Below, piece after piece: positions 31,743 to 43,879 of a stretch of 64,000 nt of DNA. Within the stretch, counting starts at the first letter, position 1. The number at the start of each line of letters is the position of its first letter. Where the stretch lies: the NCBI GenBank assembly GCA_963691655.1, contig OY829328.1, forward strand, positions 5,236,204-5,300,203, given 5' to 3'. This DNA is from Toxonevra muliebris (Eukaryota; Arthropoda; Insecta; Diptera; Pallopteridae). The translations under genes and the position numbers were made by a program. A model generated the notes under the pieces. It was given only the letters and a program-made list of their open reading frames with translations, was not told where the DNA came from and ran no database searches.

Positions 31743-34137
31743 ATCATTGAAAACATCTCCTTTTTATGTCTGTTGACATCTCAAGACAAAACAAAGGGGC
31801 GCTGGATTAAAGTGCGCTAATTATTAGAATATTTTCGTAAATATTGATAGAATTTATAATCTGTGCTCAGGGCGCTCCGATAATGGATAATAGGTGTAAA
31901 TAATAACTAAGCTATTGCTACGTTTTATCCAAAATAGTTCCGACCTGAATGTTTCTACTTAAAAAACTTTAAATGGTTCAAGTTCCGGAAATAAAAAAAT
32001 TATCGTTTCGTTCCATTACAGCTGAATTTTTCATAAAAATTAGGGAAAATTTCTTTAACAACTTTTATTTTATAAAAAATAATTAATTTAAAAATTTTAT
32101 AGATCCCTCAACCCTTTCAAAATATTAAATAATTTATTGCATACTTAAGGAGAATTCGACTTTACGTGTTACTCAGACACTTCGGTACGATTCAATGCGG
32201 TACCACTCCGTGTGAATTGCGAATTTCTCATTGGCTTGTTAATGCCTCATATTGTAAAAATAGTACCGCATTAAGTCCCACCGCATTTGTTAGGGTCAGC
32301 CTTTAGAGCGAGATTTTGAATTGACTCATTGAATTCACTTGCTACGGTTGTTTCAAAGTAAATTATCCCATTGAAATTTTTCCTATTTTATACATTTTTT
32401 AGCATATAAATCCCCGCAAAGAATAAAAAAAATGGTTTTGTTTTTTCTACTGGGTATTAATTTCTGTTGCGCGAGTTATACATATTCATATACAATAATA
32501 CATATTCTACCGAATCCGAACGTAGAAGTGAAAAGCTATATGCTGACGGAGGGAAATGGTTGCTTCTATTCATTTTTCATTTTATTCCGTGTCTGGGATA
32601 TTTAAATTTTTTCATTGAGATAGGTTAGCCTGACTAAAGTTGTTCCTTAGGCTGATCAATAATTCATGTGGAATCCAATCATTTTACTACTTTGTCAATA
32701 TAAACTGCAAATCTACCACTCGTTTTTCTTCGTTTTCTACAAATCTAATAGCAACTCTACATACTTTTCTATTCTTCCAATTTTCACCCGGAAAAAAACA
32801 AACTTTGTAAAACTCCATTTAACTTCAATGGATTGGAATATGAAGTCTTCCAACTCATATATGAGTATTTTCACCCTTTTTTGGTTTTTGTTGCACATTG
32901 AGCTAACTTTACTTTTGTTGAAAATAATTTTTTTTTTCTTCAAGTTGTTTTAATTGTAAGCACTTAGATCATAGTGCTAAATCAATCTGTTCAGTACTTC
33001 AAGGTATGTACTAAAAACTAACTTTTAAACTTTTTTACATTTTTTAAGCCAAAAAAAAAAAAAAAAGAAGAAGAGAAATAAACACCACAGCATTATGGTC
33101 AAAAACTAAAATCAACATAAAACTCCCAATGAAACCAAATACCCGGAGTGTGCATAAAATTCAAAACAAAAACTAACTCAGCCAGGAAATTCCCCAAGCG
33201 ATTTCATTATTTCCACAAAAGTTCATTGACTTTGTTATTATTGTTGGGGGTTTCTTTAATAAAAAGCATTAAACTTCAGTAACATGACAACGAAAAAATA
33301 TTTTAAAAAAAATTTTTTTTATACGCGGCATACTATTTTTTGCTTCGGAAGTGTTAGATTTTTGAATTCAAATACATACTTTCATTAAATGTTCTATAGT
33401 ATACAATACTTTTTTACGAAATATTAATTTACATTGCTGCTTGTCGTGCAGTTGTAAAAAATAACTTAATTTTTTTAAACTTACTATTTGATTTTGGAAA
33501 AGATATTTCAAACACAATAATAACAATAATATATATTCAATTTATTATCTTATCTACACAAACGTGCACATTAGAAAAAAATTTTAAAAGTAATTTATAC
33601 AGTTATAAACATAGAAAAATCAATTGATAATAATTTCATGCCGGTTGTGTAGTGATGTGACGTCGTATTTTTTCAGTTTTGACAACCTTGCAAACAATTT
33701 TAAACGATATTGATATCAAAAGTAAAACAATTATTTTTTTCCGCCAAAAACACTTGTTCCAAAAATGCGTCAATACATTTGTTCAAACTTATGGTACAAA
33801 TAATTGTACATATATATTATATATAGCTGACTTAAATTTAAAAATACCTATTGCCACATTTCTTTTTCCAACACTTTTTTTCTAAACCACTGTATACGAT
33901 TTATTTAAGATATAAATAGGCCATACCAAATGAATATCAATTTTAATTCTTATTTAGTAACGGATATGCAGCTGTTTTTCCATTCACAGATGTAGAAAAT
34001 GTTCAATATCTCAAGCCCTCTTCAAAATTATAGCATTCTTAGTACGATCGGCGTTGTGAAAATCTTCTTAGCCAATTTTTACTTTGCGAAGAGGTTGTGT
34101 CATGCAGAATAATTTGTATTTTCAATTTTTGGCCATG
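31743..34137. other. Intergenic or mim intron, no gene seen
   Basis: AT-rich sequence with several homopolymer runs. Open frames here are T-rich and without motifs. Confidence 0.4.
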
Positions 34138-34195
34138 CCGAGCATCGCACCTTGGCACACTACCCAGCAGCTCAACATACTAACCACTATGCTAT
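34138..34195 (-). repeat. tRNA-like sequence (SINE head or tRNA pseudogene)
   Basis: On the minus strand TAGCATAGTGGTTAG fits the internal promoter A box, and GGTGCGATGCTCGG is a decayed B box about 45 nt later. The acceptor and anticodon stems do not pair, so this is not a working tRNA. Confidence 0.5.
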
Positions 34196-34713
34196 GGCGT
34201 GGAATTTGAGATTTAGTGATTAAAAAAATGTTTGGTTTTAGGGATACCTCATATACTCTCAGACAGGTAAAATCTTAATATCGGAAGGTGCTTGATCTTA
34301 ATTTCTTTCTGGTTTGATAAATTTTTGTATCTTTTTTTTTATTTCTATGACCTATGCATACAGTGAAACAGTATACAAAAATTAAAATAATTTTCGCACA
34401 GTAACCAGAACAGCGAAAGCCATTAACTAAAGTGTAAATATATCTTTGTTAAAACCCAAAGCACTTTTCAATATCTTAATAGTTTATTTTTTCGCACTTT
34501 CCAAATTCTAGATTAGGTCACTGAAAAAAAAACTTCAATTGCAATTTAACAAACTGAAAAAATATATATCTATATATATAAGATATAATAAAAAAAAACG
34601 CAGACAAGAAAAACAGATGCGAATAACTCGAAGTTTTTGTGTCTGTTTGTTTTAAATTTATTGTTAAACTTTTCAACATTACAAGAATTTTATTTTTTCT
34701 TAATGCCAGAGCA

Positions 34714-34845
34714 ATGCTGGCAATGTTTTTGCTGAAATGTTGTCGGTTGCTGCTATTAATGTCTGTTGCTGCTGGTTGCTATGAGTACAACGGGCACACC
34801 AACTATGAAAATCTTAACACCTGTCTTGAGTGTGTTTTAACATAG
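34714..34845 (+). CDS. Small ORF, possible secreted peptide
   Basis: A 43-codon frame: MLAMFLLKCCRLLLLMSVAA is signal-peptide-like, followed by CYEYNGHTNYENLNTCLEC with three cysteines after the predicted cleavage. There is no upstream TATA, known family or poly(A) signal to confirm it, and part is encoded by GTTGCTGCT-like repeats. Very tentative. Confidence 0.12.
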   Translation: MLAMFLLKCCRLLLLMSVAAGCYEYNGHTNYENLNTCLECVLT

Positions 34846-36302
34846 AATTTTTATTATTTTTATGACCAAACAAAAAAAGAAAATTGTAACATTTCAGGTA
34901 ACTTAGAATGAGAAGGAGACTGAGCAATATACAATTTTTTCAGCAACAAACGAAAAAAAAGGCAACAACTTTCAAAGAAATGTTGCAAGTTTAATTTTTG
35001 GTTTTATTTGTTTCTTTTATTTACTTGGAACTTGTTGAAAGTTAAAAAGCAAATTGTGAAAAAGAAAAAGGAAATGACACCGCCAAAACTAACGGATCGT
35101 AATTTAACGTAACGCAACGCAAAGCCGAGCCGAGTCAAGAAGCGCAACAACACCACCAAAATGTAACCCAAACAAATCGCGGCCGCCCACTCTTTAATAT
35201 ACATACATATATTTATATATAGAAACGAAAACAGCTGTGTATGTGTTTATCTGCAATGATTTTTTCTGTAAATCTTTATGTCTGTCTGTCTATCACTCAG
35301 TTTTGTCTGTCTTTTGTATACACATATGTACGTATATAACAGTGTATCTGTCTGTTTGTAAGTGGTTCTTGTGCGTACTGTGTCTGTTTGTCCGTCCGTG
35401 TGCTGTTTTGCCTAGCACCCACTTAAAAATTATATTATTTTTCTATAAAATATTGCATTGCTCTGCTGTGTTTTTAACGTTTTAAATGAATGAAAATGCA
35501 GCAAAACATATTTTGTTTTTATATGTATCATTTATATAAACTCGTGCATCGTGTGTCTTTGGGATTCTTTTTTAGTTTGACTTGCGTTTACGTTTTGTTG
35601 TTTTTGGCTCGTGCTAAATACACACATTTCAAATGTGCGCGCCACTGAGATTGGATTGTAAAAATAACCTAATATAATTAAATAATGTTTTCTTTATTCT
35701 TCTTTTTCTAATTCTTTAATTTTCTTTTAGCTACAACAACAACAAAAAATAAACTTTTTATTCCGATTTCCTTTTTAATTTGCTTTTTAAATTTTCAGTT
35801 TTTCTTTTGCCTCTCATAAAATAATTTTTGGTTTATTGCATTTACATGCTGTTTACTATTTCTCTTTTTTGCCGTTTCGGTTTCTTTTTCTTTCACGACA
35901 TTTCCAGAAATAGAATAAATAGACTTTCCCTTTTCTTTTAAATATTTTTTATTTTAATTTTTTGTTTTTTAAATCTTCGCAATGTTAATTGAAAGCAATT
36001 AATTTGTTTAAAGTTTTTGTAAAGATATTTCAATAACAAATCGTTTTTTGTACCTACATCAGAGTTTATTTGGAATTTTTGTTGTAGTTTTAGTATTTTA
36101 ATTTGATGCATCTTTAAATTGCAGCAGGTTTTATAAATATTAATCTGATCTACATATATATTGCTGGGGGAGTTTTTTGTTCGTTGTTTCGGAGACTCAT
36201 TTAGCAAAAGCGTTTGTTACCGCAAACCTCGCGAAATGAGAATTTCACAAACAAAAAAATGTAACGCTCAAAAGGATTATTACAAAAACTCGGAAAAAAA
36301 TT
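34846..36302. other. Intergenic or mim intron, no gene seen
   Basis: Includes a stretch rich in TGTCTGT repeats (35275-35405) and a NotI-type GCGGCCGC at 35178-35185 in a slightly GC-richer patch. No coding signal. Confidence 0.35.
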
Positions 36303-36486
36303 AATCCTTGGAATTTCAACTTGTATTAGAATTATAATTTACAGCAAAAACAATAAAACATTCCGTGGTTTATTTGCTGGGGCCAGGTGAGAGCGAAAAG
36401 CACTGGTATTTAGACAGTAGTCGAAAAACACCTGTAGAAAGTTTCAATGATTTTCACCCAACGGTTTAATAGCGGTTGGAAATGGG
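36303..36486 (-). mobile_element. TTAA-bordered element, family F copy 2 (partial)
   Basis: TTAA at 36487-36490; reading leftwards on the minus strand the terminus is CCCATTTCCAACCGCTATTA, followed by GGGTGAAAATCATTG. This matches copy 1 at 19731 almost base for base. Downstream CACCTGGCCCCAGCAAAT and AAATTATAATTCTAA also match, with a deletion of about 90 bp relative to copy 1. Similarity fades near 36303, so the other end is lost or diverged. Confidence 0.65.
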
Positions 36487-36490
36487 TTAA

Positions 36491-38986
36491 TAGCAGTTAT
36501 TGGTTATTTCTTTCAAATCCACAGTTAAAGAGTTTTGTACAATAAATAATAAGATAAAAACCATCGTGTTTTTCTTTCTAGTCATTGTTACATCACAAAT
36601 CATTAGGGTCAGTATTGGTGAGCGCATTGTTGATGACACCTTCAGGATTTTTTTTTTATAATACAATTTATGTATCAACAACATGAATATGTTATTTTTG
36701 ATGTGATCAATTTTTAAATATAAACAAATTATGTGCAGAATTATTTTTTCAGTTGATGAATCAACCCCTCTAAATCCACAGCTGTTGTCTCGTTCATAAT
36801 CCAGCTAAAGGTCAGCTCCGTTTTTTGATAGATTCAGGCAACTTTTGCTACCTAAAAATCTTTGAGAATTCTCTTTCGAAAGATTCATATTTCTAAAAAC
36901 ATAACTTCAGAAGTATCCAAATTATTTTTGGTCTGATATTGTCAATGGGAATCACTGAACTCTTGTGGCTACTTCTGAGAATAACGTTATATTCAAGCAA
37001 AATTAATACTATTCGAGGGCGAAAGTTCCGAAATTGTTCGGAAATATTCTTGAAATAAAAAATATTGGAGTTTTAAATTGTCACGTTCGGTAAAGATATA
37101 ATTTTAATCCATCCGAAACAATACGCTCCATTTTTCGTCCTAATCAGAATGAAACGCTGTTGCTTATTTTGTTTATTTAAAAACACTTTTAATTTCATCA
37201 TTGTCAGATTATTTAGCTTACTTGAAAATCTTTTGTTTTTGTAATTTTATATATAAACAATAATTTTATCAGTCATTTGTTTAATATTTTGGCATGTTCG
37301 TAACCCAATTAGTTACGGTCAAGTAACTCTAAAATTATAACAACCACATAGATAATCACAGTCGCCACACACTCACACATGCATACAAGCAAAAGCACAA
37401 TTTTGTACTTATTTGATGCTTATACAAAAATATAAGATACCGAAAAGCTTGAAATGAATCATGTTAACTATAATAACAATAATAATAAAGTGTTGGCTAT
37501 TGTACAAAAGAACAATAAAATTAAACAATGTGACATTCTAATATAATAAATTTCTGTTATACTTGTATTGTCCGGAATGAAACTTGTTTTGCACTGGTTT
37601 TACTTGTTTATCATTCAGACAAGTAGCTGGCAAATTAACTCTTTAATCATGAATGCGAGAACATTATTTACTATACAGAATATCAATAAAATATTAAAAA
37701 TTTTGTAATTTACGTGTAAAGGAAGGAAGTTGAAAGACTCATATATATACTCGTGTTTTGATTGTGGCCAGCCTGTGCGTGTATTGTAACTGTAAAAAAA
37801 GCTATTTCTTCTTTGCTCTACATTTGTAAATTAATTTAGATAAGATAAATGAATTTTACGTGCTGTCGAAACCAGAAAAAAACTATTTTCGTTTTTGCTT
37901 AATATCGATTATCGATAATATAAAAAGATATGCGGGCTGGAATGGGGAAATTTCTACCCATCAACGTATGTATATTGGCTATACAATATTATGAGCGGCC
38001 AGAGGCATAAACGCCATGCTGATAAGATAAATTGATTTAACCATTGTAAATGTCTGTACAATATGGTTAAATCAAATTTCATTCACTAAAACAAAAAACT
38101 GATTCTGATATTTAGTTTAACTATTTACCTTACTTATTAATGCTTTTTTTTAAACCATCAATTTTTAATAGAATTTCATAGAACTAATTTTTCATGGTGA
38201 GTTGATCTCAGTTGGTGTTTGGTTAAACTTAGAAAACTGAACTAATTATAAGTGAACTGACCGTTTTTAAGTGTGTTTAGTAAGAACAAAGCATTATTCC
38301 CATCTGCTCCTAATTTTAATAGTATTGTTTCTTTCAATGCATTTCGGTTTCTTTTATGATATCAGCATTTTAATTGCATTAAATTTTTTAAACCAAATTA
38401 ATTTCAAAAACACAAAAGAAGCCTATTCTTAGGGAAGTATTACTTTTTATGATTCCTATAACCAGCAACACCAACAATAATAAATAAAAAAATATGAGGT
38501 GAAAGTGTATTCTGTCATTTGCATTCTTCTGACAAGTGTCAATAGTTATACAAACTTGAATATTGTAAGTAAAAATGCTCCGATGACTTTTAAAATCTCG
38601 TTGTTTGTTCAGTTTTTGTCTTTTGTTTCCATATTGTTTATTGGCGTTTCCCTAGATGCATCATTTGCCTACCTTATTTTTACATATTTTTTATGTTATG
38701 AATGCCTGCACTATGTTCTCAAGAGTACACAGAAAAAATATTTATACATAAATAGATTTGTTGTTTACACTTTGTAATGACATTTAAACAAAGTACACTT
38801 CAAAATTAACAAAGAAACTGATTTTTTTTATTTGTGTATGCTTATAATAATGCATAGTGAAATATTTGGTTATTGTGGTATAAATCAAAAAAGATTAGTT
38901 TGAAAATCACTGGCTTTTTATTACCTTCTAATTCTAATCTTGATTTCATTCAAATGGTTTAAATATTCTTTTTGAATTATAATATA
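36491..38986. other. Intergenic or mim intron, no gene seen
   Basis: AT-rich sequence. The 92-codon frame at 38499-38777 is hydrophobic without motifs and is not supported as a gene. Confidence 0.4.
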
Positions 38987-39450
38987 CAGTGCCGGTCATA
39001 TCATTTGCAACCAAAATCACTTACACTTTAAATGACTTTTTAAGCTCACTAAAATAATTTTTACCAAAAATCATTTTTATTCAAAACAAAGTGTATTTAT
39101 TGCCATTTATTATAAAAAATTAAAAGTACAATATTATGTTGCAAATAACAAAAGAAAGAAGTAATATTACATTAAAGTCTGAATTGAAGAGGTCAAAACA
39201 TTTGCAACTAGAAAAAGTTAATGTGAAAATTTAAGAAAAACCGAAAAAGTTTTCAAAACTTCGTCGCATATTCATTATTAGCGAACACTGTTGCACATCT
39301 ACGTGGCATTGGCTCTACTAAATGTTTCGCCTGATCGATTTGAGCCGCTTCTATTGCTTTTGAACATCCTCATACATATCCTCCCGTTTCTTAAACGTAT
39401 TCGTGCCAATCTTTTGCTTCACGAGCATTCAATGGCACTCATTTGGGCTT
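38987..39450 (-). mobile_element. Tc1-family transposon, 3' end relic
   Basis: TA at 38985-38986 precedes CAGTGCCGGTCATATCATTT, a Tc1-type terminal repeat. The minus strand at 39253-39450 then encodes AQIDQAKHLVEPMPRRCATV followed by NNEYATKF and a stop, the usual Tc1 transposase C-terminus, plus upstream FKKREDMYEDVQ. A frameshift (near 39355) and two stops break it. The 5' half is absent: a mariner fragment begins directly next to it. Confidence 0.8.
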
Positions 39451-39465
39451 AAATTGAAAGAGGGA

Positions 39466-39815
39466 CAAATAGTATATCTTTGGATCCCATCTCGAAAAAA
39501 GGGGGAGCCTTTCGGCGTGATTCATGATTGGATCTATTTTTCGAATTCCTCGTACGAACGAAAATGCTGATTCGCCAGGCCGTGGCCATCGAACGAAACA
39601 GATGGTAGTCGGAAGGAGCGACGTATGAGGAGTACGGAGAATGAAGCAAGGCCTCCCATTTCAGGGTGACGTGCGGCCGAGCATTGTCATGCTGGAGGAA
39701 GATTTTGACGTGTTTTTCTTGGTAATGTGGCCGTTTTTCCTTCAATGCTCGCTTCAAACGCATCAAATACTTTCGGTACCGATCTCTTGTGATGGCTTCA
39801 CTCGGTTTAAGTATT
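39466..39815 (-). pseudogene. mariner transposase C-terminal fragment, deleted and frameshifted
   Basis: Minus-strand blocks: KPSEAITRDRYRKYLMRLKR, ILQHDNARPHV (written FLQHDNARPHV here), TLKWEALLHSPYSSYVAPSD, YHLF, then in another frame GLANQHFRSYEEFEK and SPFFRDGIQ. HDNARPH holds the second catalytic Asp and APSD the third. Only 25 residues lie between them instead of the 34 of mariner DD34D, because nine residues are missing after HV. One base is lost at ATGGCCAC, and two Trp codons are stops. Inactive. More of the element may continue to about 40020. Confidence 0.85.
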
Positions 39816-40029
39816 ATATTACACCTCGAAAACAGATATTTTGAATCGAGAATAATTTAAAAATTAATTTAAACAACTTTCACTAATGCAGCGATGTCGA
39901 TACCTTAACAGATGTCCAAACGCAGTTTATGGCAATTTTTATCTACGTATTTCGACCAGCCCTCACCGATGCAGCCATCTATCGGAAAACGGCGGAAGCA
40001 AAGTACTACTATACTTACTTGCTGCATTT

Positions 40030-41140
40030 TTCGTTCACTGAATAATTAATTATGCGTTAAGTTTTTTATTTTTTGCTCACAAAATAACACGCTTTCGGTG
40101 AGTTTTATTTTTCGATTATAAACTGAAACGTTTTCGGCGCCTACTTCAAAATGATTCCGGCATCTATTTTATTAAATCGTTTTTGTTTTTGAACTAACTG
40201 ATTTAATTTATGAAGTGAATTGAGCTAGTCCACTTCCATTTGTTTTCCAACAATGCTTCCATTTCTGATGTAAATCACTATATAATGCCCATTATTTTCC
40301 TATAACGATAAAACCTTTCAAAATGTTAATGTGGCAAATAAGTAAATCTAGTTTTAATCTTTTGTAATTTAGGTATTTATGTAAGATGCCTTATCTGAAT
40401 CATTGTATAAACAGGCACGCACAATTTAAAGAACCCACCAAGCAAATAGCCAAAGAAAACCTCCAAGCAATGTTAAAAGAACTTAAGCCCATACAAATAC
40501 ATGGGCATCAAATTATTTATATGTACTCATACACACGCACACAATGATAGAGACATAAAGAAAGTATTTGTTTCCTGCACTACAAATCGACCTTTGCCTC
40601 CGTCAATACAAACATATACATATTTATTTATTTATGTCTATATGTATTTACATTTACAAAATTGAAATAAGAGCAGATGCAAATCAAAAATCATGAAAAA
40701 AAGAAAAGAAACCACAAACTAGTAACTAGTTACATTATATTTCGTAAATAGGGTGGAAAATTATGCGCTTATAAAAGAAAATAAAAAATAACACACACTT
40801 AGCCAGAGATTCAGCATCTTATTTTCTTCTAAATTTTGTTGTTTTTTTGTTGAAATATAAAGGAAGTTGATTTAGTTACGTTTCTAATGAATCGATTTAA
40901 GTCAACGAGAGTTTTAAATGTTTGAATTTGAAAAAAATTCATTTTCTACAATAGTGGCAGCATTAATTGGAAACACTCTTGCAATCGTTGTTTTTGTTTT
41001 GTATGTTAAGGTCAAAAATGTATCTTTTTCATTTGTTGAGTTTATTTTAGTAGAAAGAAAATGTTATAATCAGTTATACGTGTACCTCTCATTTTTACAG
41101 ATTTTTTCAAAAACGAAAATGAATTTCGCATGACATCCAA
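40030..41140. other. Intergenic or mim intron, no gene seen
   Basis: AT-rich; nothing that I can support. Confidence 0.4.
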
Positions 41141-41830
41141 TAAAATCAGTGACCTCTGATACCAAGACCCAGGAGAGAGTCACAAATTTCGATGGCTCAC
41201 CACGGAAACCGAGCGTTGAGATTGTACGCAAGCAGCCTGCGAAATTTCAACACATTGCCAAGTGCATAGTTATAGTTTACGTCGATTTCAGGCATCTCTT
41301 TGAGACCATCCAGCGTGTATATCGTTATTAAGTCTTGCCACCTGTATATCGTTTCTCGTTGAAGATTGCTCGATTCAGTAGAATACTTTTTTCCATTGCT
41401 GGAAATGGTGTATGATGATAGACACCAGGAGAGATATACGCTTAGTTGTTCTTAAACAGATTTTGGAGGCAAAGCAAAAGTCTCGTTCTAGATCATCTGG
41501 TGTGATTAAGCCTTGACCATAACATCACCTTCAGTTCTGAACCATGTGTCTAATGAGGAGCTTGTGCAAAAGTTAACAGATGACAAGGTAATTGTCGATT
41601 AGGAGTTTTTATAAGTTCCCGTGCCACACAGTTTCTGGCAGTAAGACTGGTAACGAAGGAACCAGGTAAGGAATGCAACCAGGAGTCTTGAGATCAGCAT
41701 ATAAATTCCAATTCGATAAGGACACAGACTAGCTCTCCTTTGGGCTGCGCTCATCATTTTACATGGTTGGATACGCACTGACTGTTGCCATGAGTGTGCA
41801 AGTTTCGTGCGCTATTAGAATTTTGTTTAA
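41141..41830. other. Compositionally distinct block, unidentified
   Basis: About 690 bp clearly richer in G and C than its surroundings, ending at the A-run near 41828. Frames on both strands are short and none gives a recognisable protein. It is probably an old mobile element, but I cannot name it. Confidence 0.35.
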
Positions 41831-42122
41831 AAAAAAATAAGTTTTTTCGGTCCATGCTATACAGCAATATAAATTATCTATTTACTAACGAGGAACTTTA
41901 TTTTTATGACATTCAGACAGGACCAGAACTTTCAGTGCGGGCTGTCCAGAGAAACACTTAGACCAGAAAGGCCCATCATTGTGATACACGCCGGTTCCGA
42001 ACGAAGGTGTTTAAATTTGATATCACTTGATAGTTTTGCTATTGCCTACCAATAAAACACTTCTTTCTTATAATTCTCATTTACTTTATATCGATAGGAA
42101 TATTGGAAGGTTATAAGAATTA

Positions 42123-42205
42123 GCCATCAGACCAAAATGGGAATCGAACCCGCAATTTCCCGGTTGAAAGTCTATTGCGCTACCCACTAGACTAACATCA
42201 TACTG
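42123..42205 (-). repeat. tRNA-derived sequence (SINE head candidate)
   Basis: On the minus strand TTAGTCTAGTGGGTAGCG (A box) and GCGGGTTCGATTCCC (B box, intact) are spaced as in a tRNA, with the loop ACTTTCAACC between. The acceptor arms do not pair and the T stem is partly broken, which favours a tRNA-derived SINE over a functional tRNA. A body could extend towards 41930. Confidence 0.6.
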
Positions 42206-42209
42206 AATT

Positions 42210-43850
42210 ATAAGATCTATGCGTCTTTAAGTGGAAGTTAGGAAGTTAATCCTCTTTATTTTGTTATAAGTTTTTTAAGCTGAAAAATGCTCAGTACTTA
42301 ACAACAAAAAATACGAAAAAAAAACAAAACAAAAGCAAAAACAAGAAATCACCATAGATCACATCACGATTTACTACGTGACCTCATAATACAAGAAAAC
42401 ATTTCGCAATTAATACAACTGCGGCAATACCAAATGACTCTCTTGAGACATTATAATACATGGGTACCTACATATGTACTAGAGTAGTATTCATGTGCAA
42501 AAAGGTAACCAGTCTTTATACCACAATCACTGTGGCGTTTGCAGCAGTCGGTAATTCAAAGTAGCCCGATGAACCCATTCTTTATATCTTCTTCTTGTTC
42601 TGTTTTATTCTTGTTTTTTATTTCTGCATTTAGATTATTGAAATTGCTGCGGGACAAAAACTAATATTTCCTTTCTGTATTCTTGTTTCCTTTTTTTTTT
42701 TTTTTGTTATGTTATGTTTTTATTTTTCTGTAAATTATATTTATTGTGCATAATTTTTTCCTTTTTATTTGTATGATTTGTTTTATGCCAAGCATGGTGC
42801 ACAATTTTTATTCATAATTCATACAACTATACAAATAATTTCCGGTGGATGTATGATAAAATATTAAATATATTTAATTGTTTCAAGCGTTTGCTCGCTG
42901 AGAGTACGATGCAACATAATCAACGCTTAGCAGATAAATTTCATTTGCTATTTGCCACAATCCCGGATGCTCGTGATTATAGTCCAAAATAACAGATTTT
43001 CTTGCCTGCTGACGCCTGCAGGAGCATTATTTTGTGCCTGTTATTTTATTTTTGTTTCTTATTTATAGTTATCTTGACATTGAATTTTCTAGACCACGTT
43101 TTTTCACTTAATCGTAACTGTTTATGTGTTTTACTAAAAGAAAAAAATTTAATTTTTTTTGCTTTAAAATATTTGCTTTTTATTTTAAATACTTTTTTTA
43201 TTTCCCTTTATCTTTATTCACTTGCACCTCGTTGAATCACTGAATCAGTGATTTCAATGAAAGAAGCTTATAACATAAACTAATTTTATCCTTTTTCTTT
43301 TCGAGATAATTGAAATAGAAATGAACTGAGAACTGAATTTCGTGTGTAAATTTGCACATAAATATCTAAATGCTAAGAATCTTTCATTCACAAACAAACG
43401 ATGTACTTTTAATCTTCCGCAATGATTTTCAAACCTTGGATCCGGAATCTCTACATTAATAAAGTGTTCTTGTTCTCTTTCTAGTAATATTCGATCTGCC
43501 ACGTTCTAAACGTATGTTTGACAATATATTTGCGAAAGTGATTTGTAGAGGCAGTGGCTAATCTATTTCTACTTATGACGTAATTCACTTACAGAGTCTC
43601 AGTTGTCAGCAAAACTAAATTTAGTCCAGTATAAACATAAATATCGCAAGCCAATGTGAAATTAATTTTTGAAGAAAATTTTATATTTTTTCACAGACAT
43701 ATTTAGGCTTGAAACTATCGAATTAACTTTATTTAGTTCCCAGAACTAACTGTTGCAATGAGAATTTGAATCGAGATTGGAGCATCTTTACTGATGAGCT
43801 TTAATTTGTATTATTTTATACAATACTTTTAAGTGAGCTTAGACTAAAAA
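42210..43850. other. Intergenic or mim intron, no gene seen
   Basis: AT-rich; open frames at 43002-43235 and 43254-43502 lack motifs. Confidence 0.4.
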
Positions 43851-43879
43851 TGGTGAACGATTGCTTCAGCGAAAGTTTG

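Noticed and set aside
38499..38777. 92-codon hydrophobic frame on the plus strand
   Set aside because: No motif, no splice or promoter context, and composition explained by T-rich DNA.
34138..42205. Functional tRNA genes
   Set aside because: A and B boxes are recognisable but acceptor stems do not pair and the T stem is damaged in both; treated as tRNA-derived repeats.
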